Program-made: the position numbers and the translations under genes | The notes under the pieces: generated by a model | Told to the model about the DNA's origin: nothing | Seen by the model: the letters and a program-made list of their open reading frames with translations, nothing else | Databases searched by the model: none | Part shown: positions 35,636-46,139 of the stretch, in pieces | How positions within the stretch are numbered: the stretch's first letter is position 1 | How the letters are laid out: every line of letters begins with the position of its first letter | Assembly: GCF_000771745.2 (NCBI RefSeq) | Contig: NZ_JPSL02000039.1 | Span: forward strand, 1 to 64,000 | Direction of reading: 5' to 3' | Origin: Thermus filiformis | Lineage (GTDB): Bacteria > Deinococcota > Deinococci > Deinococcales > Thermaceae | Length of the DNA: 64,000 nucleotides

Positions 35636-35668
35636 CCACCCCTAAGATAGGACTTCTTCTTCTTGTCA
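35636..35668 (-). promoter_or_regulatory. Possible promoter of the cysteine-rich/membrane protein pair
   Basis: On the minus strand TTGACA is followed 14 bp later by TATCTT, then a GGTGGAGGTGG ribosome site and the ATG at 35625. The two boxes are good but the spacer is shorter than the usual 16-18 bp. Confidence 0.4.
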
Positions 35669-35712
35669 AGACCCCAGAAAGCTCCTGGTATTCTGGGGGC
35701 GGTGTAGGACGT

Positions 35713-36756
35713 ATGGATCACCCAACCCGCCTCTATGTCCCCGCCACCCTGGCCAACCTGGGCTCGGGGTTTGACGCCCTGGGGGTAGCCCTGGACCTCT
35801 ACCTGGAGGTGGAGGCCGAGCCCGCCCGGGAGGACGCCTTCTTCTACGAGGGGGAAGGCCGGGTGGAGGGGACGGACAACCTCATCCACCAAGGCTACCG
35901 GGCGGGGGTGGAGGCCCTGGGGGAGGCCTACCGGCCCCTGGCCGTGCGCGCCTTCAACCCCATTCCCTTGGCCCGGGGGATGGGCTCCTCCTCCGCCGCT
36001 TTGGTGGCGGGGGTGGCCCTGGCGGACTGGGTCTACGGGGGGAGGCTCGGGCGGGAGGGGGTCTTCCGGGTGGCGGCCCGGCTCGAGGGCCACCCGGACA
36101 ACGTGGCCCCGGCGGTCTACGGCGGGTTCGTGGCCGCCCTGGCCGCCCCCCCCCCCTCGCCCGCTTTGGTGGCGGGGGTGGCCCTGGCGGACTGGGTCTA
36201 CGGGGGGAGGCTCGGGCGGGAGGGGGTCTTCCGGGTGGCGGCCCGGCTCGAGGGCCACCCGGACAACGTGGCCCCGGCGGTCTACGGCGGGTTCGTGGCC
36301 GCCCTGGCCGACCCCCCCCTGGCCCTCCCCCTGCCCCGGCCCGAGGGGGCCCTCTTCGTCCTGGCCGTGCCGCCCTACGAGGTCCCCACCCCTTTGGCGC
36401 GGAAGGCCCTGCCCGGGAGCGTCCCCTTCCAGGATGCGGTCTTCAACCTGGCCCGGAGCGCCCTCTGGCCCGCGGCCCTCTACTCGGGCCGGTACGAGGC
36501 CCTGCGGGAGGCCTGCCGGGACCGGCTCCACCAGCCCTACCGGGCGGGGCTGATGCCGGGGGTGGAGGAGGCGATAGAAGGCGCGCTGGAGGCGGGGGCC
36601 TGGGCCGCCTTCGTGGGCGGGGCGGGCCCCACCCTGGCCGCCCTCGTCCCCCGGGAGCGGGTGGAGAAGGTGGCCCGGGCCCTTTCGGGGTATAAAGGAG
36701 ACGGACGGCTTCTGGTCCTGGGCCTCGGCAGGGGGTACGAATGGAAGGCGAGCTGA
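35713..36756 (+). CDS. thrB: Homoserine kinase with an internal 55-residue duplication
   Basis: The GHMP kinase motifs are present: PATLANLGSGFDALG near the start, PLARGMGSSSAALVAG for ATP, and FVGGAGPTLAALV near the end. ThrB phosphorylates homoserine for threonine synthesis. The protein is 347 residues. Removing one copy of a perfect in-frame 55-codon repeat gives 292, close to the family length. The repeat falls just after the ATP-binding loop, so folding and activity may be impaired. It overlaps the DUF4388 gene by 16 bp. Confidence 0.9.
   Translation: MDHPTRLYVPATLANLGSGFDALGVALDLYLEVEAEPAREDAFFYEGEGRVEGTDNLIHQGYRAGVEALGEAYRPLAVRAFNPIPLARGMGSSSAALVAGVALADWVYGGRLGREGVFRVAARLEGHPDNVAPAVYGGFVAALAAPPPSPALVAGVALADWVYGGRLGREGVFRVAARLEGHPDNVAPAVYGGFVAALADPPLALPLPRPEGALFVLAVPPYEVPTPLARKALPGSVPFQDAVFNLARSALWPAALYSGRYEALREACRDRLHQPYRAGLMPGVEEAIEGALEAGAWAAFVGGAGPTLAALVPRERVEKVARALSGYKGDGRLLVLGLGRGYEWKAS
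35996..36310. repeat. Perfect 150-bp direct repeat inside thrB
   Basis: Bases 35996-36145 and 36161-36310 are identical over 150 bp by my reading, with a period of 165 bp (55 codons), so the frame is kept. A 15-bp C-rich link (poly-C with CTCGC) separates them. No differences have accumulated, so the event is recent, or it is an assembly artefact. Confidence 0.95.
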
Positions 36757-37475
36757 GCGGGATTCCCCTCCTGGACACCCTGGAGCTCATCCACACGGGC
36801 CGGCGCTCTGGCCTTCTGGAGGTGGAGGCGGAGGGCCTCCCCCTGAGCCTCCACTTCCTGGCGGGGGAGGTGGTCCGGGCGGCCATCTGGGACTGGGAAG
36901 GGCTGGATGCCCTCTTCTCCTTTCCCCTCCACCCTAAGGAAGGCCGGTTCCTCTTCCGGGCGGGGCGGACCGAGGGAACGCCCCTGATGCCCTTCCGCAC
37001 CCTCCTCGGGGAGTGGGCCCGGATCAACGACGAGTGGGGCCGGTTCCGCACCCTGATAGACTCCCCGAGCCGGGTGCTGGAAGCCATCCGGCCCAAGGAG
37101 GGCCTCGAGGTCTTCGCGGGGGGAAAGAGCGTCCGGGCCGCCGCCAAGGCCTGGGGGGTGCCCCTGGTGGTGGCCATGGAGCGGGCCTGGACGGGGGTGC
37201 GGGAAGGGGACCTGGCCCCCCTGCGCCGCTACGCCTGGTACGCCCTGAGGATCCGGCACCAGGGGCGGAGGAACCAGACCCTAGCCGAGTTCGCCCAGCT
37301 CGCCGAGCTCTTGGACGGAAGCCGCAACCTGGGGGAGATCATCCGGGAAGGGGTGCCGGTCGGCCTGGTGCGGCGTTACCTGGTCCAGGCCCTTCTCAAG
37401 GGCGAGATCCAGCCCCCGGGCCGGGGCTGGCTCCTGAGGGACCTGCTGTGGGAGATGGAGAAGGAGGCGGGGTAA
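36741..37475 (+). CDS. DUF4388-domain protein
   Basis: The 244-residue protein opens with ELSGIPLLDTLELIHTGRRSG and LHFLAGEVVRAAIWD, the DUF4388 (PATAN-like) domain, often found in regulators of motility and gliding. The C-terminal half (about 115-244) has helix-rich repeats with LLDGSRNLGEII and VRRYLVQALLKGE, possibly a winged-helix pair. It overlaps thrB by 16 bp. No output enzyme domain is visible. Function unknown. Confidence 0.8.
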   Translation: MEGELSGIPLLDTLELIHTGRRSGLLEVEAEGLPLSLHFLAGEVVRAAIWDWEGLDALFSFPLHPKEGRFLFRAGRTEGTPLMPFRTLLGEWARINDEWGRFRTLIDSPSRVLEAIRPKEGLEVFAGGKSVRAAAKAWGVPLVVAMERAWTGVREGDLAPLRRYAWYALRIRHQGRRNQTLAEFAQLAELLDGSRNLGEIIREGVPVGLVRRYLVQALLKGEIQPPGRGWLLRDLLWEMEKEAG

Positions 37476-37548
37476 GACAAACACCCCACCCCGGCTTCCG
37501 CCAAGGTGGGTACCCCAGGAAGACCGGCCACGCGCCAAAGGGTCTTCC
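37475..37548 (-). terminator. Terminator region after bTHX
   Basis: On the minus strand, downstream of the bTHX stop, GGAAGACC pairs with GGTCTTCC (37518-37525 with 37541-37548). Then CCCACC pairs with GGTGGG (37485-37490 with 37505-37510) around a small inner GGC/GCC hairpin, followed by TGTTTGTCT. This probably ends the S20-bTHX transcript. Confidence 0.5.
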
Positions 37549-37570
37549 CGGGAGGCTTCAGGAGGGAAGC

Positions 37571-37654
37571 CTACTTCTTCCGGCGGGGCCGGTACTTGCC
37601 GTAGCTGCCCCTCCAGATCTTCCCGCGGCGGGTACGACGGTCGCCCTTGCCCAT
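37571..37654 (-). CDS. thx: 30S ribosomal protein bTHX
   Basis: This 27-codon gene reads [16 protein letters not shown] and continues with a highly basic tail ending in KK. It is nearly identical to Thermus ribosomal protein THX, the small peptide in the head of the 30S subunit. It follows rpsT by 9 bp with AAGGAGGGAAG as ribosome site. Confidence 0.95.
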   Translation of the reverse strand: MGKGDRRTRRGKIWRGSYGKYRPRRKK

Positions 37655-37663
37655 CTTCCCTCC

Positions 37664-37957
37664 TTAGGCGGAAACCGCCTTCTCGGAAAGCAGCTTGTTC
37701 ACCTTGCGCATCAGCCGGGACTTGCGGCGGGAGGCGGCGTTCTTGTGCAGGGTGGAGCCCTTGGCGGCCTTGTCTATGAGGCTCTGGGCCTTCTTCAAAA
37801 TCTTCAGGGCCTCCTCCGCCTTGCCCTCCGCGGCCAGGGCCGCGGCCTTCTTGGACAAGGTCTTGATCGCCGACTTCTTGGCCTTGTTGCGGAGCCGCCG
37901 CTTCAGGGACTGGCGGTGCCGCTTCATCGCGGACGGGTTGCGCTTAGACTTCGCCAT
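37664..37957 (-). CDS. rpsT: 30S ribosomal protein S20
   Basis: The 97-residue basic protein begins [21 protein letters not shown] and contains [11 protein letters not shown] and [20 protein letters not shown], the S20 signature. It binds 16S rRNA in the 30S body. Compared with my memory of T. thermophilus S20 it lacks the longer C-terminus, suggesting another species. It forms a two-gene operon with bTHX. Confidence 0.96.
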   Translation of the reverse strand: MAKSKRNPSAMKRHRQSLKRRLRNKAKKSAIKTLSKKAAALAAEGKAEEALKILKKAQSLIDKAAKGSTLHKNAASRRKSRLMRKVNKLLSEKAVSA

Positions 37958-38013
37958 CGTTCCTCTCCCTTGCCCCCAAGGGCAAACCGGCTTCTAGTCT
38001 AGCACACCCCTTT

Positions 38014-40268
<2,255 letters not shown>

Positions 40269-40272
<4 letters not shown>

Positions 40273-41246
40273 AGGGTCTTGAGGTAGGCCAAAAGGGCCT
40301 GGAGCTCTTCCTCGGAAAGGGGCACGGGGGGCATCTGCCCCCGGCCTTTCAGGACGATCTCCCGCACCGCCTCCTCCGACTTCAATAGGGGATTTCCCTT
40401 CAGGGCCGGCCCCACCCCCCCCTGGGCCTCGGCCCCGTGGCAGGCGGCGCACCGGCTGAGGAAGACCCCCTGCCCCGAAAGGCCCCCTTCGGCCTTGGCC
40501 CGGACGGTGGCGATGAGGTTCTCTACCCGCTCCCGGGCCTCGCCCCCCACCTCCAGGTACCTCTCCCAGGCCCCGATGGCCTCCTCGTTTTGGCCCAGCT
40601 GGAAGTAGGCGTTCCCCAAAAAGAGCCAGGCCTCCGCCGCCTGGGGGTCCGCGTGGGCGGCGATCTGGAGGAAGGGCACGGCCTCCTCCGCCCGGCCGGA
40701 CATGAAGAGGAGGATGCCCACCCGCCGGATGGCCTCCGCGTTCCGGGGGTCCTTCTTGACGAGCTCGAGGTAGGCCTCGGCCGCCTGGTCAAAGGCCTGG
40801 AGTTCCCAGGCCTTCCGCCCCCAGGCCAGGAGGTCCTCCGGGCTTCCCGTGCGCCGGGCCCGGTCCGCCAGGGCCCTCAGGGCCTGGGCCTCCTGCCGGG
40901 CGGTGACCAGGGTCTCCCCGGGGAGGCGGGGCAGGGTGTAGCGCCAGAGGCCGTACCCCGTCCCCAGGAGGACCAGAAGCGCCCCCACCAGGGCCCAGGG
41001 GGAAGGGCGGCGGGCCTGGGCGGGGCGGTATCCCTCCAGGGCCTTCTCCAGACGGACGATGCGGGCCAAAGCCGCCTTCTTCTCCTCCCCCTCCAGGGTC
41101 CGGGCCTCCTCCTTGAGGAGGGCGAGCTCGGCCAGGAGGTCCTCCCGCCTGGGAGGCTCGGGAAAGGGCTCCTCCCGGCCCCGAAGGGGCCAGAGGAGCC
41201 AAAGGAGGGCGGCCAGGGCCACCAAGGCAAAGAGGATCGCGGTCAT
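40269..41246 (-). CDS. ccmI: CcmI/TPR protein fused to a c-type cytochrome domain
   Basis: The 325-residue protein has an N-terminal membrane helix (FALVALAALLWLLWPL), a coiled region, a second helix (ALVGALLVLLGTGYGLW), then TPR repeats (about 130-250, for example AWLFLGNAYFQLGQNEEAIGA). These match CcmI, which holds apocytochrome c tails. Unusually, a C-terminal domain carries CAACH and GQMPPVPLSEEE, a class I cytochrome c fold. Heme would sit on a maturation protein. It overlaps ccmH upstream by ATGA. Confidence 0.85.
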
Positions 41247-41674
41247 GGGGTTTCCTCAGGGCCTTCCAGCTCGGCCTCGAGGCGCTTCAGGGCCTCGGGG
41301 TCCAGCTCCACCTTGGGCCTACGGAAGTAGCGGAAGACCCCGGCCCCCAGGAGGGCCAAGGCCAGAAAGGGCAGGACCCAGACCCACAGGGTCACCCCCC
41401 GCCTGGGGGGCTCGTACAGGATCCATTCCCCGTAGCGGTCCACGAAGAAGGACTTGATCTCCGCCTCGCTCTTGCCCTCCTTCAGCATCTCGGCGATGAG
41501 GCGGCGCATCTCCTGGGCCACCCCGGAGTTGCTCTCCGCCGCCGACTCCCCCTGGCAGACGGGGCAGCGGAGGGCCCGGGCGATCCGGAAGACCTCGGGG
41601 GAGAGGTCGGGGGGAGGGCCCTCCTGGGCCAGGGCCAGGGAAAAAAGGGAAAGGAGCAGAAGAAAAACCCTCAT
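41243..41674 (-). CDS. ccmH: CcmH/CycL cytochrome c maturation thiol protein
   Basis: The 143-residue protein has a signal peptide (FLLLLSLFSLALAQ), the redox motif LRCPVCQGES, and a C-terminal membrane helix (VWVLPFLALALLGAGVF). CcmH keeps apocytochrome CXXCH cysteines reduced for heme attachment. It is coupled by ATGA overlaps to the thioredoxin-like gene upstream and ccmI downstream. Confidence 0.93.
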   Translation of the reverse strand: MRVFLLLLSLFSLALAQEGPPPDLSPEVFRIARALRCPVCQGESAAESNSGVAQEMRRLIAEMLKEGKSEAEIKSFFVDRYGEWILYEPPRRGVTLWVWVLPFLALALLGAGVFRYFRRPKVELDPEALKRLEAELEGPEETP

Positions 41675-42201
41675 CTTACCTCCTGCAAAAGGGCCTCGAG
41701 CGTCCCCTCGTCCACCGCCCCCGCGTGCCTTTTCACCACCCGCCCCTCCCGGTCTATGAGGAAGGTCTCCGGCACCCCGTACATCCCGTAGTCCACCCCC
41801 ACCCGGCCCCGGGGGTCGTAAACCTGGGGAAAGGTGAGGCCGAACTGGGCCACGAACCGGAGGGCATCCGCCTCCTTGTCCTGGGTGTTCACCCCCAGGA
41901 AGAGGACCTGGTCCCGGTGGCGGCGCCAGAAGGCCTCGAGCACCGGGGCCTCCTCGTAGCAGGCGGGGTAGCACCAGCTGGCCCAGAAGTTGAGGAGGAT
42001 GGGCTTCTTCCCCAGGTGGTCGGCCAGGCGGAAGGTCTCGCCCCACTCCGCCCGGTACGGGGGAAGGAGGGGCAGGGTGAAGTCGGGGGCGGGCCGCCTT
42101 TCCTGGGCCAAAACGGAGGGGAGCTCCTTGGGGTTGCGCTGCATCCCCCACCAGAAGAGGCCGCCCAGAAGCAGGACCAAAAAGGGCCAAACCCACCTCA
42201 T
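41671..42201 (-). CDS. ccmG: CcmG/TlpA thiol-disulfide protein with CXXXC active site
   Basis: The 176-residue thioredoxin-fold protein has an N-terminal anchor (VWPFLVLLLGGLFWW). The active-site region reads FWASWCYPACYEEAP, so the cysteines are separated by three residues (CYPAC) instead of two. The cis-proline loop is VPETFLID. CcmG reduces CcmH or apocytochrome. Whether this spacing changes redox function is unknown. It lies 4 bp after ccmF and overlaps ccmH. Confidence 0.9.
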   Translation of the reverse strand: MRWVWPFLVLLLGGLFWWGMQRNPKELPSVLAQERRPAPDFTLPLLPPYRAEWGETFRLADHLGKKPILLNFWASWCYPACYEEAPVLEAFWRRHRDQVLFLGVNTQDKEADALRFVAQFGLTFPQVYDPRGRVGVDYGMYGVPETFLIDREGRVVKRHAGAVDEGTLEALLQEVR

Positions 42202-42205
42202 GGCT

Positions 42206-44131
42206 TCACGCCACCGCCTCCCGCGTCCGGGGCCGGGCCTCGGGCCAGAGGATGTAAAGGGTGCCCAGGGCCACCACCCCGCCCGCCACCCAGAGCCAGA
42301 GGACCATGGGGGTGACGATGAGGCGGAGGGAGGCCCACTCCCCCTTCTCCCGGTCAAAGTCCATGAGGACGAAGTAGTAGTCGTTCCCCAGGGTGTAGAC
42401 CACCCGGGGGTAGGCCAGGGGGGCGTTCATCTGGGGGTAGAAGTGGAGCCGGGGCCGGACCTCCCCGAAGCGGTCCGTCTGGAGAAGGGCCTCCACCGCG
42501 AAGCGCCGCCCCTCGTCCAGGGCCCGCACCCCCTGGAACTCCATGCGCAGCCCCGCCACCTCCCAGGCCTGGCCCCTATACAGCGTCTTCTCGCTCTCCA
42601 GGCGGTAGGTCTGGCTGAAGGCGATGGCCAAGCCCGCGAGGGCCACCCCCAGGTGGACCACCAGGCTCCCCACCCGCCGCCTCTGGCCGAAAAAGCCCCA
42701 GGGGCTGAGGCCCGCCCTCCTCCGGGCCTGGAGGCCCTCCCAGGTGAGGAGGGCCACCGCCGCCAGGTTGTAGAGGAAGAGGCCCACCGCCAGGCTCGCC
42801 CCCAAGGTGTACCCCCGAAGGAGGCCGGCCAGGAAGCCCACGGCCAGGGCCAAAAGCAGAACGGCCAGGTTCCTCAAAACCTCCCGCCCCGCCCGCCTCC
42901 AGGGCAAGAGGGGGCCCACCCCCATGAGGAGGAGGATCCCCGCCCCCAAGGGCAGGGAGACCTGGTTGAAGAAGGGGGCCCCCACGCTCACCTTGGCCCC
43001 GGTGAAGGCCTCCACCAGAAGGGGGTAGAGGGTCCCCAGGACCACCACCAAGGCCCAGCCCGCGAAGAAGAAGGCCCCGAGAAGGAGGGCCCCCTCCCGG
43101 GAGAAGAGCCGGAGGCCTCCCTCCTCTCCCACCTCCCGGCCCACCCGGGAGAGGAGGCCGAAGCCCAGGGCCAAGACCAAGAGGAAGAAGCCCAGGAAGA
43201 CCGGCCCCACCGGCCCCTCCGCGAAGGCGTGCACGGACTGGATGACCCCGCTCCGGGTGAGGAAGGTGCCTAAGACGGTGGAGGCGAAGGCCAGGGTCAC
43301 GAAGGCCAGGTTCCAGACCCTGAACCGCCCCCGGGCCTCCTGGACGAAGGCGGTGTGCAAGAAGGCGGTGGCCAGAAGCCAGGGGATGAAGCTGGCGTTC
43401 TCCACCGGGTCCCAGGCCCAGTACCCGCCCCAGCCTAGGACCTCGTAGCTCCACCACCCCCCGGCCACCTTCCCCGCGGTGAGGAAGCCCCAGGCGATGA
43501 GGGTCCACCAGCGGGTTTCCGCCACCCAGGTCTGGTAGCGCCGGGTAAGCATGGCCGCCACCGCGTGGGCAAAGGGGACGCTCAGGCCCACGAAGCCCAG
43601 GTACATGAGGACGGGGTGGACGGCCATCATCCAGTGGTTCTGCAGGAGGGGGTTGGGGCCCATCCCCTCGCTCGGGGGGTTGGGCATGGCCTCAAAGGGG
43701 TTGGCGATGGTGGCCATCACCCCGAAGAAGAAGACCTGGACCCCGAACAGGGTGGCCAGGACCAGGCTCCTCCGCCAGGGGTCCAGCCGGGCCCGGCTGG
43801 CCAGGTAAGTGTACAGGGTCTGGAGGAGGCCCCAGAGGAGGATGCTCCCCTCGAGGGCCGCCCAGGGGGTGACCAGGACGACCCAGAGGGGGTCCTTGGT
43901 GGAGTGGTGCTGGGCCACGTAGCGGAGGGTGAAGTCGTGGGTGAGGAGGGCCCACTCCAGGGCCAAGAAGGCCAGGGCCGCGAAGGCCAGGGCCAAAGGG
44001 GCGGCCCGGAGGGCCCCCTTCAGGAACCGGCCGTCCCCCTGGAGGTAGGCGAGGAGGGCCAGGACGAACCCGGCCAAGGAGACCAGGAGGGAGAGGAGAA
44101 GGGAGAGCCCGCCCAGAAGCCCCGGGGTCAT
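42206..44131 (-). CDS. ccmF: CcmF heme lyase subunit
   Basis: The 641-residue membrane protein has about 14-15 helices and the WWD heme-handling motif (GWGGYWAWDPVENASF), with histidines in flanking loops. CcmF, with CcmH/I, attaches heme from CcmE to apocytochrome c in the periplasm. Overlap with ccmE by ATGA places it in the operon. Confidence 0.95.
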   Translation of the reverse strand: MTPGLLGGLSLLLSLLVSLAGFVLALLAYLQGDGRFLKGALRAAPLALAFAALAFLALEWALLTHDFTLRYVAQHHSTKDPLWVVLVTPWAALEGSILLWGLLQTLYTYLASRARLDPWRRSLVLATLFGVQVFFFGVMATIANPFEAMPNPPSEGMGPNPLLQNHWMMAVHPVLMYLGFVGLSVPFAHAVAAMLTRRYQTWVAETRWWTLIAWGFLTAGKVAGGWWSYEVLGWGGYWAWDPVENASFIPWLLATAFLHTAFVQEARGRFRVWNLAFVTLAFASTVLGTFLTRSGVIQSVHAFAEGPVGPVFLGFFLLVLALGFGLLSRVGREVGEEGGLRLFSREGALLLGAFFFAGWALVVVLGTLYPLLVEAFTGAKVSVGAPFFNQVSLPLGAGILLLMGVGPLLPWRRAGREVLRNLAVLLLALAVGFLAGLLRGYTLGASLAVGLFLYNLAAVALLTWEGLQARRRAGLSPWGFFGQRRRVGSLVVHLGVALAGLAIAFSQTYRLESEKTLYRGQAWEVAGLRMEFQGVRALDEGRRFAVEALLQTDRFGEVRPRLHFYPQMNAPLAYPRVVYTLGNDYYFVLMDFDREKGEWASLRLIVTPMVLWLWVAGGVVALGTLYILWPEARPRTREAVA

Positions 44132-44556
44132 TTCGCCTCCTCTATGAGCTTGCGCACGTCCTCGGGGGTGTACCCCGCCTTAGGGGCCTGGTAGTTCTCC
44201 GAGTGCTTGACCAGGAGGTTGCTCCCCTGGAACACCCCCTCCCGGAAGCGGCCCTCCACCACCACCCCCTGCCCCTCCTTGAAGAGGGCCGGCGGGGTCC
44301 CCTTGTGGACCACGTCCACCTTGGCCACCCCGTCGGTGAGGACGAAGCGGAGGGTGAGGGTGTCCTTGTCGTACTGGACGCTGCCCGGCTCCACCAGCCC
44401 CCCCAGGCGGACGGGGCGGTTCTGGTAGCGGGCCTGGTCCTCCAGGTACTCCGAGGGGGTGAGGAAGTAGACCAGGTTCCGCCCCAGCCCCCCGAAGATC
44501 ATGTAGGCCAAGGCCCCCAGGACCACCAAAAGGCCCAGCAGGTGCTTGCCCTTCAC
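44128..44556 (-). CDS. ccmE: CcmE heme chaperone
   Basis: The 142-residue protein has an N-terminal anchor (LGLLVVLGALAYMIFGG), an OB-fold body, and KHSENYQAP with the histidine that binds heme covalently in CcmE. It receives heme from CcmABCD and passes it to CcmF. It overlaps ccmD and ccmF. Confidence 0.95.
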   Translation of the reverse strand: MKGKHLLGLLVVLGALAYMIFGGLGRNLVYFLTPSEYLEDQARYQNRPVRLGGLVEPGSVQYDKDTLTLRFVLTDGVAKVDVVHKGTPPALFKEGQGVVVEGRFREGVFQGSNLLVKHSENYQAPKAGYTPEDVRKLIEEAK

Positions 44557-44648
44557 CTCGCCCTCCTCCTCCAGAAGAGGTAGGCCAGATAGCCGAAAAC
44601 CGCGAGGTACGTCAGGGCGTAGGTCCAGACCACGAAGACTTCGCTCAT
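44553..44648 (-). CDS. ccmD: CcmD-like small membrane protein
   Basis: A 31-codon frame with one helix (VWTYALTYLAVFGYLAYLFW) and a basic tail (RRRAR), positioned between ccmC and ccmE with an ATGA overlap to ccmE. This is the size, topology and place of CcmD, which helps release holo-CcmE. Confidence 0.85.
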   Translation of the reverse strand: MSEVFVVWTYALTYLAVFGYLAYLFWRRRAR

Positions 44649-44688
44649 GTCCTTGTTCCCTTCTCCCACCCGTGCTGTGGGGGCAGGC

Positions 44689-45375
44689 TCACGCCTCCTC
44701 CTTCTGGGCCTCCCAGGCCGCGAGGAGGGCCCGGAAGCGGACGAAGCCCAGGTAGAGCAGGGTGAAGACCAGGAGGTTGAAGAGGAGGGCCTGGAGCATC
44801 TCCGGGTCCATCTGCACCCGGCCCGTGGTGAGGTCAATGGACTGGGTCTGGTGCAGGCTGCGCCACCACTTGACGGACATGTAGCTGATGGGCACGTTGA
44901 CGAAGCCCAGGATCCCCACCGCGGTGCTGGCCTTGGCCCGGAGGTCCGGGTCCTCTATGGCCGAGCGCAGGAGGAAGTAGCCCACGTAGACCGCGAAGAG
45001 GATGGCGGTGGTGGTGAGCCGGGGCTCCCAGGTCCAGTAGACCCCCCAGGTGGGCCGGGCCCAGAGCATCCCGGTGACCAGGGCCAGGCCCAGGAAGACC
45101 AGGCCGATCTCCGCGCTCGAGGCCGCCACCCGGTCGTACCGGGGGTCGGGCCGGAAGACGTAGAGGAGGGAGTAAAGAAAAGTGACGAAGAAGGCCAGGT
45201 ACCCCAGCCAGGCCGCCGGGACGTGGAGGTACATGATCCGGACCAGGTACCCCTGGTTCACGTCCGGAGGGGCGGCCAGGGCCAGGTAGAAGCCCACGGG
45301 CAGGAGCAAAAGGCCCAGCCCAAGGAAGGCCCAGGTCCAGGCGTCGGGTCGCGCAAGGGTTCGTTCCATCTCCAC
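44689..45375 (-). CDS. ccmC: CcmC heme handling protein
   Basis: The 228-residue protein has six membrane helices, MYLHVPAAWLGYL with a heme histidine and the WWD-type motif WGVYWTWEPRLTTT. CcmC presents heme to CcmE. It is preceded by TAGGAGGTGGAG, so translation may start at 45375 or the ATG 2 codons later. Confidence 0.95.
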   Translation of the reverse strand: MEMERTLARPDAWTWAFLGLGLLLLPVGFYLALAAPPDVNQGYLVRIMYLHVPAAWLGYLAFFVTFLYSLLYVFRPDPRYDRVAASSAEIGLVFLGLALVTGMLWARPTWGVYWTWEPRLTTTAILFAVYVGYFLLRSAIEDPDLRAKASTAVGILGFVNVPISYMSVKWWRSLHQTQSIDLTTGRVQMDPEMLQALLFNLLVFTLLYLGFVRFRALLAAWEAQKEEA

Positions 45376-45431
45376 CTCCTAGTCTGCCATGTTCCGCGCT
45401 TAAATCCGTGAGGGGCCTTACTGGGCTTTCA

Positions 45432-45473
45432 CGCCGGGGCCCCCATCCGGGCGCAAGCCCGGATGGGGTGGCC
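45432..45473. repeat. GNRA-hairpin dispersed element, copy 1
   Basis: A 12-bp perfect stem CCCCATCCGGGC/GCCCGGATGGGG (45441-45452 with 45457-45468) closes a GCAA loop, preceded by CCGGGG and followed by TGGCCTCAG. It lies in the 98-bp gap between ccmB and ccmC, touching the ccmB stop. Two relatives lie near 58.46 and 62.71 kb. Confidence 0.85.
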
Positions 45474-46139
45474 TCAGCCCTCCATGACCCAGGGGAAGAG
45501 CAGGGCGGAAACGGTCACGTAGACCACGTCAAACACCCCAAGAAGCTGCCACCAGGGAAGGACCTCGTCCAGGGGAAGGCCAACAAGGAGCCCCTCCGTG
45601 GCCCGCACGGAGGCCAGGACCACGGGGACGACCAGGGAGAAGAGGAGGAGGGGCAGGAGGACGTCCCGCCCCCGCAGGCGGGCCAGGAGGCCCGCGTAGA
45701 AGGTGGCCACGCTGGCGTAGCCCAGGCTCCCCAAAAAGAGGGTGAACAGGAGGGGGAAGAACCGCTCCAGGGGCATATAGAAGAGGCCGGCGGCCACCAG
45801 GAGCCCTAGAAGCCCCAGGAGGAGAAGGAGGAGCATCTGGAAGAGGAGCTTCCCGAAGTAGATCCACTCCCGGCTCCCCGGGGCCAGGAGGAGGTCGTCC
45901 AGGGTGCCGTCCTCCACCTCGAGGCCGAAGGCCCGGGAGGCCAGGAGGCTTCCCGCAAAGGCCATCCCCACCCACAAGGCCCCCGCCGCCGCCTCCCGCA
46001 AAAGGACCTCCTCCGGCCCCAGGCCCAGGGCCAGGATGAAGAGCATGACCAGGAAGAAGGAGAAGACGGAAAGAAGGCCCGCCCGCCCCCGCACCTCCAG
46101 GCGCAGGTCCCTCAGGGCCAGGACCAGAACCCGCCTCAT
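45474..46139 (-). CDS. ccmB: CcmB heme exporter permease
   Basis: The 221-residue membrane protein has six helices and starts MRRVLVLALRDLRLEVRGR. EDGTLDDLLLAPGSREWIYFGK is the CcmB family motif. With CcmA it forms the ABC transporter powering CcmE release. Its ATG overlaps the ccmA stop. Confidence 0.93.
   Translation of the reverse strand: MRRVLVLALRDLRLEVRGRAGLLSVFSFFLVMLFILALGLGPEEVLLREAAAGALWVGMAFAGSLLASRAFGLEVEDGTLDDLLLAPGSREWIYFGKLLFQMLLLLLLGLLGLLVAAGLFYMPLERFFPLLFTLFLGSLGYASVATFYAGLLARLRGRDVLLPLLLFSLVVPVVLASVRATEGLLVGLPLDEVLPWWQLLGVFDVVYVTVSALLFPWVMEG

Noticed and set aside
35626-36531. Extension of the cysteine-rich protein gene into the thrB region
   Set aside because: It runs antisense through thrB; the ATG at 35625 with a strong ribosome site and signal peptide is much better.
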